DNA of 16,314 bases, from positions 1 to 16,314 of the forward strand of contig JWZX01000259.1 in NCBI GenBank assembly GCA_001275005.1, written 5' to 3'. Shown here piece by piece: positions 1-7,765 of this stretch. The notes under the pieces were generated by a model. That model made no database searches, was not told the origin of the DNA, and saw nothing but the letters and a program-made list of their open reading frames with translations. The translations under genes and the position numbers were made by a program. This DNA is from Chrysochromulina tobinii. Taxonomy: Eukaryota; Haptophyta; Prymnesiales; Chrysochromulinaceae. Numbering within the stretch: position 1 is the first letter of the stretch; each line of letters begins with the position of its first letter.

Positions 1-75
1 GGCTGCCGCCGCCGCCGCCGCCGCTGCCGCTGCCGCCGCCTCCGCCTCCGCCGCCGCCGCCGCCGCCGCCGCCGC
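1..75. repeat. (GCC)n microsatellite at the left edge
   Basis: Almost pure GCC triplets with a few TGCC/TCC interruptions. On the minus strand it encodes the start of a poly-Gly/Ser tail following the third PH domain. The window begins inside it. Confidence 0.95.
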
Positions 76-1683
76 GCCAGCCATTGGTCGCCGCACTCTT
101 CGCTGCGCTCGCCGCCTCCTGTGCCGAAGCTGCCGCCCTGTGCGGCAAGTCGACCGCCATACGGAGCGCCTCGACCCAGCTGGCGGCGCCGGCCGCATCG
201 CTGTCGCGCAACTCATAGATGCGATCATAGATGCGCACGTCGCCCTTGATGCGCTCGGCGCTTTCGCGTTGCGCCACCGGGATGAAGATGGTCGCGGGCA
301 CCTCTGATGGCATGAGGCTGCGTGCCATCGTCTGCATGTCCTTGGAGTCCGTGGGCAACTCGGACGCGCGGTATACACCGATCACGTCTTCGATCGGGAT
401 CATGCCCTTGCAACGCGACGACGCCTCGCCGCTGCGGCCCGCTGCGATGCCCTTCCGCGTCGCTCGGCAGATAGTAGAGCAGCGCGTCGGCGCGGAGGAT
501 GAACACGCGCTCTTGCATCTTCTTTCCGCCAAAGAGGGTCGACTGGGGCGAGCGCTTCAGCAGCTTGCCCTCCTTGATGGTCGCCATGGTCGCGGCACGG
601 CCCACTGGAAGCACCCCGCAACACTCGATTGTACTCAATGCGCTCGGCCCTCGACTCGGCCCGCCACCACCCTTGCGCGTGGGCGCCGTGTCGGGCGACC
701 CATAGGGCTGCCGCTCCACCACCGTTGCACTCGGCCCACCGCTCCCTTTGCGTATGAGCATCATCTCGGTGAGCTCGCTCGTGATCTGTGACGAAACCAA
801 CTTGCCAAGCATGCGGAGCCAACGGGCGCGCGCCTCCCTATCCTCGGCCACGAGCTCGCACGGCGGTGAAGCCGGACCGAAGCGCACGTGGAAGGCCACG
901 TCGGACGCTGCCACGCTCGAAGAAAACCGTCCAAAGTCAGTGGCAATCCGTGGCCATCCGTGACAATCAGCGGCAATCAGCGGCAATCAGCGGCAATCAG
1001 CGGCAACCACCTGCGACGCTCGAAGGCGCCGCCTCCATCGAAGTCAGGTTCGTCAGCCCGACGCACTCGATCGCCTCCGAAGGTGCGGCGTAGTAGAGGA
1101 GACGCTCACCCGCTGCATCTAGCTGGCACCAGCGCCGCTTGAACGACGTGTTCAAAGCGCCGCGCTTCTCGAGCCACCCCAGTTTGAGCCCCTCGCGACG
1201 GCGCAGCGCGCGCAGCCAGCGCGCCTGCTCGTCCGCGTCGGGCGCGCGCAGCGTGTAGCAGCGTGATGCCAGGGGCGTGGCCACCACGAGCAGGAGCGTC
1301 CGCTCATCCTCGACACCCACCGTTGTGCCCGAGAGCGAGATCACGCCGCGCGGCTGTGTCGTGCTTGGCGCGAAGCTGAGCAGCCGCGTGCCCTCGAGCA
1401 CGTGCCATCGCAAGACGCGCTCGTCGGCCCGCGCGAGCATGCCCGCCATGTCACTTCGGCGCAACCGCAACGCGCCGCACTCGACGCACGACGACTTGCT
1501 CAGCAGCATCTCCGCCTCGGGCTGCGCTGTGGTGAAGATGGTCTCGTCCTCGTCGGAGCTGTCCTCGTCGAGATTGCCGCCAGCGCGCGGCCGGTTGACA
1601 ACGTTCAAGTCGGATTCCGAGGCTCTCGCAGATGCCCAGCCGCTCTCGCCGAACGAGTCACCGGACGCCGACGAAGAGGCCAT
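1..1683 (-). CDS. Multi-PH-domain protein, 3' end outside window, two exons plus a frame break
   Basis: I do not recognise a named orthologue. The first in-frame ATG after an upstream TAG is at 1683. An acidic, Ser-rich N-terminus (about 65 residues) is followed by PH domain 1 (residues about 70-163, ending in the conserved Trp helix DEQARWLRALRR) and PH domain 2 (about 166-262, opening LKLGWLEKRG and ending EDREARARWLRML). PH2 is interrupted by the intron at 908-1010; splicing joins SSVA to SDVAFHVRF in frame. A Gly/Ser/Pro linker leads to PH domain 3 (about 575-165), which starts KEGKLLKRSPQ and ends in a WVEAL helix; its two halves lie in different frames, changing near 410-455. The protein then runs into a poly-Gly/Ser tail beyond the window. 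PH domains usually bind phosphoinositides or proteins at membranes, so a membrane-linked scaffold or signalling role is inferred. The ATG at 587 (context ACCATGG) could start a shorter product carrying only PH3. Confidence 0.72.
908..1010 (-). other. 103-bp spliceosomal intron made of a 10-bp tandem repeat
   Basis: The donor is CAG|GTGGTT (GT at 1010-1009) and the acceptor GGCAG|CG (AG at 909-908). Removal restores PH domain 2 with a phase-1 junction; without splicing the frame meets TGA a few codons on. A CTGAC branch-point-like motif (936-940) and the tract TTTTCTTC precede the acceptor. About 80 of the 103 bases are consecutive decamers related to CTGATTGCCG. The 15 bp up to the donor (1011-1025) recur with one mismatch at the 3' end of the intron (908-922). 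Confidence 0.85.
961..1010. repeat. 10-bp tandem repeat (CGGCAATCAG) inside the intron
   Basis: On the plus strand, CGGCAATCAG is repeated exactly three times (971-1000) with diverged copies on both sides, for example TGACAATCAG and CGGCAACCAC. More degenerate decamers (GTGGCAATCC, GTGGCCATCC) extend the periodicity down to about 931. It lies wholly within the intron of the PH-domain gene. Confidence 0.95.
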
Positions 1684-2033
1684 GTGGCCAATGCCAAAAA
1701 TGGATTGCAGCACTTCGTCGTCGATAAGTTCACGTCCTCCACACCGCTATAAACTATAAAATCTTTGGTAGTACCGCCCGCCCGGGGGACGGTCTCATCG
1801 ACAAGACAAAATATCTGAAGGTAAGCGGAGTAAACTGTACAGCCAGCACAGGAGCGGGAATAACAACAGACTGACAATTGCAGACTGAGAGACGTCGGCG
1901 GCACCACTCACAAACAGACACAGAGTCGGGGCACGGTAAACCATGCACTACACAGTCCCATGTCCACACTTTCTTGTTCACCTGTACACACGATGGTTGC
2001 AGCCTACAGAGCATGCATCGTCGTCCACGGCGG
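1684..2033. other. Intergenic stretch between the proline-rich gene and the PH-domain gene
   Basis: It holds the 3' flank of the proline-rich gene and the promoter region of the PH-domain gene. Open frames across it show no recognisable domain on either strand. Apart from the TATA-like island at 1747-1761 I see no gene or RNA here. Confidence 0.6.
1747..1761 (-). promoter_or_regulatory. TATA-like element before the PH-domain gene
   Basis: The minus strand reads TTTTATAGTTTATAG, an AT island in GC-rich surroundings, 64-78 bp upstream of the ATG at 1683. That spacing would suit a core promoter with a short 5' leader. Position and base composition are the only evidence. Confidence 0.3.
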
Positions 2034-2848
2034 TTACAGCATGCCATCGTCGTCTGCGTCCGTGTGTCGACGCGAGAAGTCATTGGCACGGAGTGGCTGG
2101 GCTTGCCGCCGGTCCTGCGCAGGGGATGGGCGAGTGGGTAGTGGCACGGGAGTGGGAAGCGGGCGGGGTGGCAGGCGAGGAGTCGGGCGTGCGGGCGAGT
2201 GTGACGGCGTCCTGACGCGACGAGCGAGTACAACGCGCGGGTGTAGGCATGGGCACTCACCCGTCCTCCTGCCGAGGCGACTGCTGAGGAAACCCTGCTC
2301 ATCAAATTGATCCCATCTGAGTCGGGCTGCGCACGCATCCCGCGTGTCGTGCCGCCGCGGCCTTGCGCGCGGTACGAGCGATACACGAAGAAGCCCAAGA
2401 CGCCGAGCAGCATGAGCGGCACGAGCGCACCCAAACCGTCGTTGTTGCTTTTTGGGATTGGCTCCTCCTCGGTGACCGGCATGCACCACGGAGAGTTAGC
2501 GTCGAATTCCCCGTTGCTGGGGCATGGTGCCCCGGGGGGCCCAACAGACCCCGGCGGCGGTGGCGACGGGCTCGGCGGCGGCGGCGGGTATGGGATTCGT
2601 CGTGGCGGTGGTGGCGGCGGGAACGGTAAAGATGGTGGCGGCGGTGGCGGCGAGGGCGATGAAGATGGCGGCGGCGGCGGTGGTGGGAACGGTGCAGGTG
2701 GCGGACTGAGAGGCGGATAGCAATCAGGAGGTGAGGCCGCTAGAAGGGTTGACGGCGGCGGAGGACTGGGGTCCGGTGGGGCAGGTGGGTAATACGCGGC
2801 ATGCACCGTGTGCACTGCAAGGCACAATACGACCACGGCGTGCCGCAT
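2034..2848 (-). CDS. Proline-rich single-pass membrane protein (extensin-like ectodomain)
   Basis: Two exons (2848-2261 and 2114-2034) give 222 residues. Residues 1-17 (MRHAVVVLCLAVHTVHA) form a signal peptide. Residues 20-105 are dominated by Pro runs separated by Ser, Tyr, Leu and Phe, like extensin or other cell-wall Pro-rich proteins. A short region with Cys109 and Cys122 follows, then a hydrophobic segment (about 138-156, LVPLMLLGVLGFFVY) and a basic tail that continues through the splice junction to an acidic end (DADDDGML). A type I surface protein with a short cytosolic tail is the natural reading. I chose the ATG at 2848 because it places the signal peptide at the N-terminus in an AAAATG context; an in-frame ATG at 2953 would bury it behind 35 residues. 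Function unknown; a cell-covering or adhesion role is inference. Confidence 0.72.
2115..2260 (-). other. 146-bp intron of the proline-rich membrane protein gene
   Basis: The donor is CGG|GTGAGTGCC (GT at 2260-2259) and the acceptor CCCTGCGCAG|GAC (AG ends at 2115). The 3' half is C/T-rich. The junction is phase 0; the second exon runs 26 codons to TAA at 2036-2034. Reading through instead adds a long Arg/His/Cys-rich tail that looks non-coding. Confidence 0.75.
2548..2703. repeat. GGC/GGT-rich low-complexity tract coding poly-proline
   Basis: Irregular repeats of GGCGGTGGC and relatives. On the minus strand it encodes the Pro runs of the surface protein. Opposite-strand Gly-rich open frames here are by-products of this composition. 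Confidence 0.9.
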
Positions 2849-3267
2849 TTTCGTCGTCGATCGACGCGTTGAATTGCAGCTGTGAATTGGCTGTGAATTA
2901 TTACTTCGGATGACAGCGGCGTGAATATTACGTGGCATTACGTGAGCTTTCATTAATACAGCTGCTGTTCAACACAACGCGCAAAACCTCCGGAACTCCA
3001 AGCACGGGAGCCTCGCATGGACGGAGCCGGAGGCATCGCATGGCCGTGATGATCGCCTGATGGTGATGTGCCCGAAACGATGCGTTTTGAGTTCGAGTTG
3101 TCAGATATACGCGTGTGCGACTGGCCGCAAGTACGTACTAGAGTAACTTACTCTTACATGTCAGTCCCATGTTTTTCCTACGTTTCCACTGCTTTCCTGC
3201 GGTGTGTATACACTCACGATGAACGTGACGGATCTGAGGGCGGTCTCTCTCGTCCCTTGACACTGGA
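2849..3267. other. Intergenic stretch: 3' flank of the giant gene and promoter of the proline-rich gene
   Basis: More AT-rich than the surrounding exons. It contains two ATTACGTG copies (2927-2944) and a tandem GCTGTGAATT pair (2879-2888 and 2890-2899). No coding frame with recognisable content was found on either strand. Confidence 0.6.
2927..2944 (-). promoter_or_regulatory. Tandem ACGTG (bZIP/G-box-like) elements
   Basis: ATTACGTG occurs at 2927-2934 and again at 2937-2944, exactly 10 bp apart (one helical turn), about 80-95 bp upstream of the chosen ATG at 2848. ACGTG is the core recognised by many bZIP and bHLH factors. The regulatory role is inferred from arrangement and position. Confidence 0.3.
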
Positions 3268-6200
3268 TCAAGGCGCGAGAGTACTGATGGCACGGTGCAT
3301 GCCGCGGAGCTCCTCAGACAGCTGCTGCTGGAAGTTTTGTTGGTTGATCGGCACTCGGCCCGCGGCGCCCCCAAGGCGCGGCGGCGAGGGGGACGGCCTC
3401 TGATTCTGTCGTTGCATTTCTCGAGCCACCTCCCGCCGGATTTGGGAGGCGAGAGGACGCAGCGGGTCGGCTGGTGGCAGCAGCGGCCCAGCTGGTGACT
3501 GTGCCCCAGGTTGCTGCAAAACCGTCACGAACGGCTCCGTTGTCGACTCCGTTGCGGGTAACAAGACCGTGGGCGGCTGGCCGGCCAGCTGAGCCGCTCT
3601 TGAAGGCGACACTTCGCGACGCTGCGCGGGCGTTCGCCGTGCCGGCGGTGCCGGCGGTGCGGGCGGTGCGGACGGTGCGGACGGTGCGGGCGGTGCGGGC
3701 GGTGCGGGCGGTGTAGACGCTTCAGGTGATGTTGTTGTTGGCGGCGGCAGCGGCGGATCAGCACTGACTACAGGTGTCAGATGCGCATCAGCTGCAACGA
3801 CGTTATTGCCAGTGGTGATGGCGGCGAAGCCATCACCAGGAGACAAAGGACGACCTATTGGTCTGCCGTGAACCAAGGGTGTGTATCTTAGAGATGCACT
3901 TGGTGCGTAAATTGCTCCTGCGACGAGGGGTTGGACCATCGCCGTGCGCACCTCGGCTACCTGAGGCGTTCCTAATGAGAGTGGGGCTCCAGCAGCCATG
4001 CGGACAACGAAGGACGGGTGGCTCGCCCTGGCCTCCATGCCCACGATTGGTGGCCCTCGTATCGCTTGCCGTGCGAGAGCTGGCACCGCACTGTCTGCTG
4101 GCGCTCGCGACCGAGTAGCGATGCTTGCAGATGATGCCGAGAGCCGAGTCGCCTCGCCAACCGTTGTTGGAGGCTCGTCGACCTTGGCCTCCTCGATGAC
4201 AGCAAGGCTGGGCGTCGACAGCTTGCTTGGCTTTATGGGCGCACGCTGCAGCACGTCGCGCATCTCCTTCTCAAGGCGCGCGTACTCTGCCACGACTGCG
4301 GGCGCGCGCCGCTCGGCCACATCCTTCGGCTGTTGCGCCTCGGTCGCCTTAGCAGCAACGCCACGATTGCCGAGCTTCAACGGGGAGGCGCCCAGGCGCG
4401 TTGGAGGCCCGGCAGCATGACCACTCGAGCTCAATGCGTGGCTCGCGGGAGCAGCTGTCGCAGGCGCCGCAGCAGGCGCGGAAGCCATTCGGCTGTCGCG
4501 CTCCGCCAGCTCTGCATCTGCATGGGTGCCAGTCTGTGACCAGAGGTCGACTCCGTCCCGCCGCGGCGCGCTGCTCTTGCTCGGCGCGTGGCCGCTGCCT
4601 CGTCTTGGCATGCTCAGTGCAGGCACCTCGATCGGCGAGGTTGCTCGAGGCGGAATTGGCGACGATTGAAGCGGCAACGTTGCTCGAGGCGGCGCCGACT
4701 CGCTCCGACTAGATGCACTGCCTGATTGGACACGTGACCGAGTACCGAAGAGCTTTCCGGCGGGCGCCGAGAGCCGAGCCGCCTCGCCAGCCATCGTTGG
4801 CGATTTGTCGACCTTGGCCTCCGTGATGACAGCAAGGCTGGGCGGCAACTGTTTCTTGAGCTTCTCGTGGTCCCGATTGGTGTCGTCATCGTATGCTGTC
4901 AGAACCTTGGGCTTCGCCAAACGGATCGCGCCGGCTGGCAGCGCCACAAAGATACGAGCGGGCTCTGGCTCCGGCACGCGCCCGATCGCAGCCAGGCGAG
5001 CGTGGATCCGCGCGCGTGCTTCCTCCGAGGCCGAAGGCTCTTCATACCGCGCCAGCAAGGCTGGTTGAGTACGGCTGGAAGCAATAACGACTTGGGGCGA
5101 GTCGCATGATGCGCCATCGGCCCCTCCACGAGCAGTACTGCGGGCAGTACCCGCTTCGGTGGCGCTTCGGTCGGTGCAGCCTCCAGGTTTGATCTTCTTG
5201 CTCTTTTTCTTTCGCCCACGCTCCGTTGCGGTGCTACGCTCGGTAGTAGTCCCAAGATCAGTCGAGTTTAGGTCATCTGCAAACCCCTCAGGACGCGTCT
5301 CTGCCACGGCCAGCAACAGCTTGGGCTGCTTGAGCTTAGGGCCGCGATGTGGCGCCGACGCCGGTGCGGCCGCAGGTGCCGAGGCCGCGGCATTCACCTC
5401 CTCTTCCGATTCCTCCACAATTCGCCAGCCACTGTCCGACGCTGGCGCCTCGGCCGCGGGAGCCGCCGCCACTCCACTGCGGTCAGTGCCGCCGCTCGTG
5501 CGATGAGAGGGTGGCCCGCGCTTCACCGACGAACCACGTGAGCGCACGGAGCGATCTGTTGATTGAGCAGCGCGATCTGTCGCTTGAGACCCCCCCAGAT
5601 TGATCATGTGCCTGACAGTTGGAGTCCGCCGTCGCGCATCCGCTGGATGCAAGGCGTCCTGTGTCGCCTCGCCATGTTGCAGCTGAGGTCGCAATGCCAA
5701 TGGTGGCGACCTCAGTTGCAGCAGTGACGACGTCGATGGCTGTGTCTCGCACTGCGGCGCAAGGCGATCCGTCTCCTCACCCACTCCAGCCGAAGCCTTG
5801 CGCCTGCCAACACTGCTCCCGTCACCTCCCCATCCCTTTTTGACGGGGCTCGGGCTCTCGTTGATTGTCACGGGCGGCGGTGGCGGTGGCGGCGGCGGCG
5901 ATGTCGGTCGCGGTGAGGTAGATCGTGGCGGAAGAGGTGGCGGTGGACCAAAGAAGCCTTCATACAAAGAAGCCTTCTTTGAAGTGAACGTCATCTTCTC
6001 GCCGCGTCCAACGGGAGGCGAAATGGAGCGCTCGGCCGGTGGGGCGCTATTAGCCCTCGCGGCGGCGAGGGCGTGACCATGTTGAGCAGCGAGGGCGGCA
6101 GCAATCGTAGGGGAGGAGGTGGACATGCAAGTTATCGGTGGGACGGTAGCAGTGGCGCCAGGGCGCCCTGACGGAGCACCAGAGCCACCTCCACTGGCTC

Positions 6201-7722
6201 GTCCAGTCCCGCAGGCCGCCGGAGCGGCCGCCAGAGCGGCTGCTGGAGCGGACGCCGGAGCGGACGCCGGAGCGGACGCCGGAGCGGACGCCGTGGTCGC
6301 TGCGAATACAGCCTGCACCGCCTCCGCTCGCCGTATTAGTTCGCTTGTAGATCGAGGCCCCGTTCCAGCGGCGAAGGCGTTACGGCCAGACGGAACAAGG
6401 GCCGCCGTCGGTGGCGCAACTGCTGGGCTGGAGGCAGCGGCCATGAAGGCTGCCATGCCCTTGGCAGTGCTTGCGTGGGCAAAGCCGCCCTGCAAACGCG
6501 GCCGAACCATGCCCTTGGACAGGAGCGGCGACTCATCCTCCTCATGTGGCTTGGGTGCAAAGCGCTCCTCGCCGCCCTCGTTCGAACCCATCGGCGGCGG
6601 TGCTCGCGGAGCTGTCACGCCAGGATTGGCCGGGCCGCCCCCGGAGAAGGTGGCACGTCGCTCGAAGAGCCTTGCGGAGGAGCGAGCGAATCGCGCTGTG
6701 CTGGAAGCGGCGGTACCCAACGGTGAGGTGCTCTCCGTGGCGGAGAGCGGCGCCGTGCTCGTGGTGGAACGAGTGCTAAACTGCGCAGTCCTCGACGAAC
6801 GCACGCTACGGTCGCCTCGAACGCTACGGTTGCCTTGGCTGATCTTGTCCATGAGTTTCTCCTGCGCCTGACGCTTGACCTGCGCAATCTCCTCCTCCGA
6901 AAAGGGCGTCGAGTCGGCGCACAGGCCCTTCCACATCTTGATACCGCCCGCGAGGCGCGTGAGCAGGGGCAAACGGGTCGACATCCCAAAGCCACTGAGC
7001 TGGCCACGCCACTTGCGCCTCTTGAAAAAGTCGACCATGAGCGCGCCGAGTTTCTCGTCTACGAAGCGGCCGCCAGCTTTGAAAGGGCGCTCTTCATGCT
7101 GCACGTGCATGAGCGTCTTCGCGGCCGCGGCGGCCGTCGGGTCGGGAGCTTGGATGCCATGCTTGTCCGGAGCGCTTTTGCAAGAGATGAGCAGCGTCGG
7201 CTGAAAGACGCACAACAGATCCTCCATGGACTGCACCTGCGGCTCCACCGCCACCACGAAAGAGCACAGGTGCGGGTGGTCGACAAGGGCGGCGAAGACA
7301 CCTGCCGCCGCCTCAGCCGAGCACACCACCGCGTACGCAAACGTCTTGCCCAGGGCTGAGATGACCTCCTCGAGAAATTCTGCGTTCACAACGGCTCCCC
7401 GATGCTTGCGGTACGTGGTGATGTTTCCAAAGCCGGGTAGCTCAATGGCCACCTGGTAAAAGTCGGTGGGCTCCTCCTGTGCACCCTGGGAGATCTCTGC
7501 GAGGAAGCGTCGTCGCTGTGCCGCGTTGGCGCTCGGGCCAACAAGCTCTGCCATGAGCTGATACAGCGCGACCAAACCCACGTCCGTGCCAGAGGCGGCT
7601 GAGCGAAGCAGCAACGATGGTCGGCCGCCGTCGGCGGTAGTGGCGTTGGAGGCAGCGGGAGCAGGAGCAGGAGCGGGGACGGTAGCGGGGGCGGGGGCGG
7701 GAGCGGGGGCGGGAGCCGCAGC
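3268..7722 (-). CDS. Giant disordered protein, C-terminal part, with degenerate alpha/beta-hydrolase-like domain
   Basis: This open stretch of about 1,480 codons ends at TGA 3270-3268. It starts in a Pro/Ala linker whose upstream half lies in another frame. At 7620-7024 is an alpha/beta-hydrolase-like fold: strand PSLLLR, then FYQVAIELPGFG, helix FLEEVISALGK, strand YAVVCSAEAAAGVF at the nucleophile-elbow position, strand SFVVAVEP, and QPTLLISCKSAPDKHG near the usual acid. The layout resembles ABHD14-type proteins, but HG at the oxyanion position and GxSxG at the elbow are not conserved, suggesting a non-catalytic domain. The remaining roughly 1,150 residues are Ser/Pro/Ala/Arg-rich and probably disordered, with recurring TDRS/DRSVRS motifs, a duplicated AKVD segment (4140-4214 and 4770-4845), a basic KKKSKK patch and a possible short coiled coil (EYARLEKEMRDVLQ). 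Probably a scaffold; I do not recognise an orthologue. Confidence 0.65.
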   Translation of the reverse strand, partial: AAAPAPAPAPAPATVPAPAPAPAASNATTADGGRPSLLLRSAASGTDVGLVALYQLMAELVGPSANAAQRRRFLAEISQGAQEEPTDFYQVAIELPGFGNITTYRKHRGAVVNAEFLEEVISALGKTFAYAVVCSAEAAAGVFAALVDHPHLCSFVVAVEPQVQSMEDLLCVFQPTLLISCKSAPDKHGIQAPDPTAAAAAKTLMHVQHEERPFKAGGRFVDEKLGALMVDFFKRRKWRGQLSGFGMSTRLPLLTRLAGGIKMWKGLCADSTPFSEEEIAQVKRQAQEKLMDKISQGNRSVRGDRSVRSSRTAQFSTRSTTSTAPLSATESTSPLGTAASSTARFARSSARLFERRATFSGGGPANPGVTAPRAPPPMGSNEGGEERFAPKPHEEDESPLLSKGMVRPRLQGGFAHASTAKGMAAFMAAASSPAVAPPTAALVPSGRNAFAAGTGPRSTSELIRRAEAVQAVFAATTASAPASAPASAPASAPAAALAAAPAACGTGRASGGGSGAPSGRPGATATVPPITCMSTSSPTIAAALAAQHGHALAAARANSAPPAERSISPPVGRGEKMTFTSKKASLYEGFFGPPPPLPPRSTSPRPTSPPPPPPPPPVTINESPSPVKKGWGGDGSSVGRRKASAGVGEETDRLAPQCETQPSTSSLLQLRSPPLALRPQLQHGEATQDALHPADARRRTPTVRHMINLGGSQATDRAAQSTDRSVRSRGSSVKRGPPSHRTSGGTDRSGVAAAPAAEAPASDSGWRIVEESEEEVNAAASAPAAAPASAPHRGPKLKQPKLLLAVAETRPEGFADDLNSTDLGTTTERSTATERGRKKKSKKIKPGGCTDRSATEAGTARSTARGGADGASCDSPQVVIASSRTQPALLARYEEPSASEEARARIHARLAAIGRVPEPEPARIFVALPAGAIRLAKPKVLTAYDDDTNRDHEKLKKQLPPSLAVITEAKVDKSPTMAGEAARLSAPAGKLFGTRSRVQSGSASSRSESAPPRATLPLQSSPIPPRATSPIEVPALSMPRRGSGHAPSKSSAPRRDGVDLWSQTGTHADAELAERDSRMASAPAAAPATAAPASHALSSSGHAAGPPTRLGASPLKLGNRGVAAKATEAQQPKDVAERRAPAVVAEYARLEKEMRDVLQRAPIKPSKLSTPSLAVIEEAKVDEPPTTVGEATRLSASSASIATRSRAPADSAVPALARQAIRGPPIVGMEARASHPSFVVRMAAGAPLSLGTPQVAEVRTAMVQPLVAGAIYAPSASLRYTPLVHGRPIGRPLSPGDGFAAITTGNNVVAADAHLTPVVSADPPLPPPTTTSPEASTPPAPPAPPAPSAPSAPPAPPAPPARRTPAQRREVSPSRAAQLAGQPPTVLLPATESTTEPFVTVLQQPGAQSPAGPLLPPADPLRPLASQIRREVAREMQRQNQRPSPSPPRLGGAAGRVPINQQNFQQQLSEELRGMHRAISTLAP
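3641..3712. repeat. 9-bp tandem repeat, 8 units
   Basis: Eight consecutive nonamers related to GCGGGCGGT (variants GCCGGCGGT and GCGGACGGT). On the minus strand they encode APP/APS triplets in the disordered C-terminal region of the giant protein. Confidence 0.95.
4140..4214. repeat. Diverged direct repeat, copy 1 (partner 4770-4845)
   Basis: About 75 bp matches 4770-4845 at roughly 86% by eye, including a run covering GTCGACCTTGGCCTCC. Both copies are in the same frame and encode a related peptide (LAVIEEAKVDEPPT here, LAVITEAKVDKSPT in copy 2), so this is an internal duplication within the coding sequence. Confidence 0.9.
4770..4845. repeat. Diverged direct repeat, copy 2 (partner 4140-4214)
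   Basis: Encodes LAVITEAKVDKSPTMAGEAARLS on the minus strand. This copy lies closer to the N-terminus of the protein than its partner, separated by about 210 residues. Confidence 0.9.
6221..6292. repeat. 12-bp tandem repeat, 6 units
   Basis: Units of GGAGCGGACGCC; the last four (6245-6292) are identical and the first two (6221-6244) diverged. The minus strand encodes ASAP repeats, then Ala-rich sequence, in the disordered part of the giant protein. Confidence 0.95.
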
Positions 7723-7765
7723 GGGGGCCGGCAGCGGGGGCGGCAGCGGGGGCGGCAGTGGTGCG
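7655..7765. repeat. GC-rich Pro/Ala-coding low-complexity tract
   Basis: Runs of GGGGGC/GGGAGC encode alternating Pro-Ala on the minus strand. The coding frame changes by one base inside the tract, most simply at the G5 run 7723-7727. Confidence 0.9.

Noticed and set aside
225-430. Continuation of the PH-gene frame down to 225 as the true C-terminus
   Set aside because: After the break it becomes Arg/Gly/His-rich without PH features, whereas the neighbouring frame completes the PH fold with its Trp helix.
1821-1883. Plus-strand intron-like segment with GTAAGC donor, CTGAC and TTGCAG acceptor
   Set aside because: The signals look good, but no plus-strand coding frame with meaningful content flanks it; it lies in the gap between two minus-strand genes. 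Kept only as a possible non-coding transcript.
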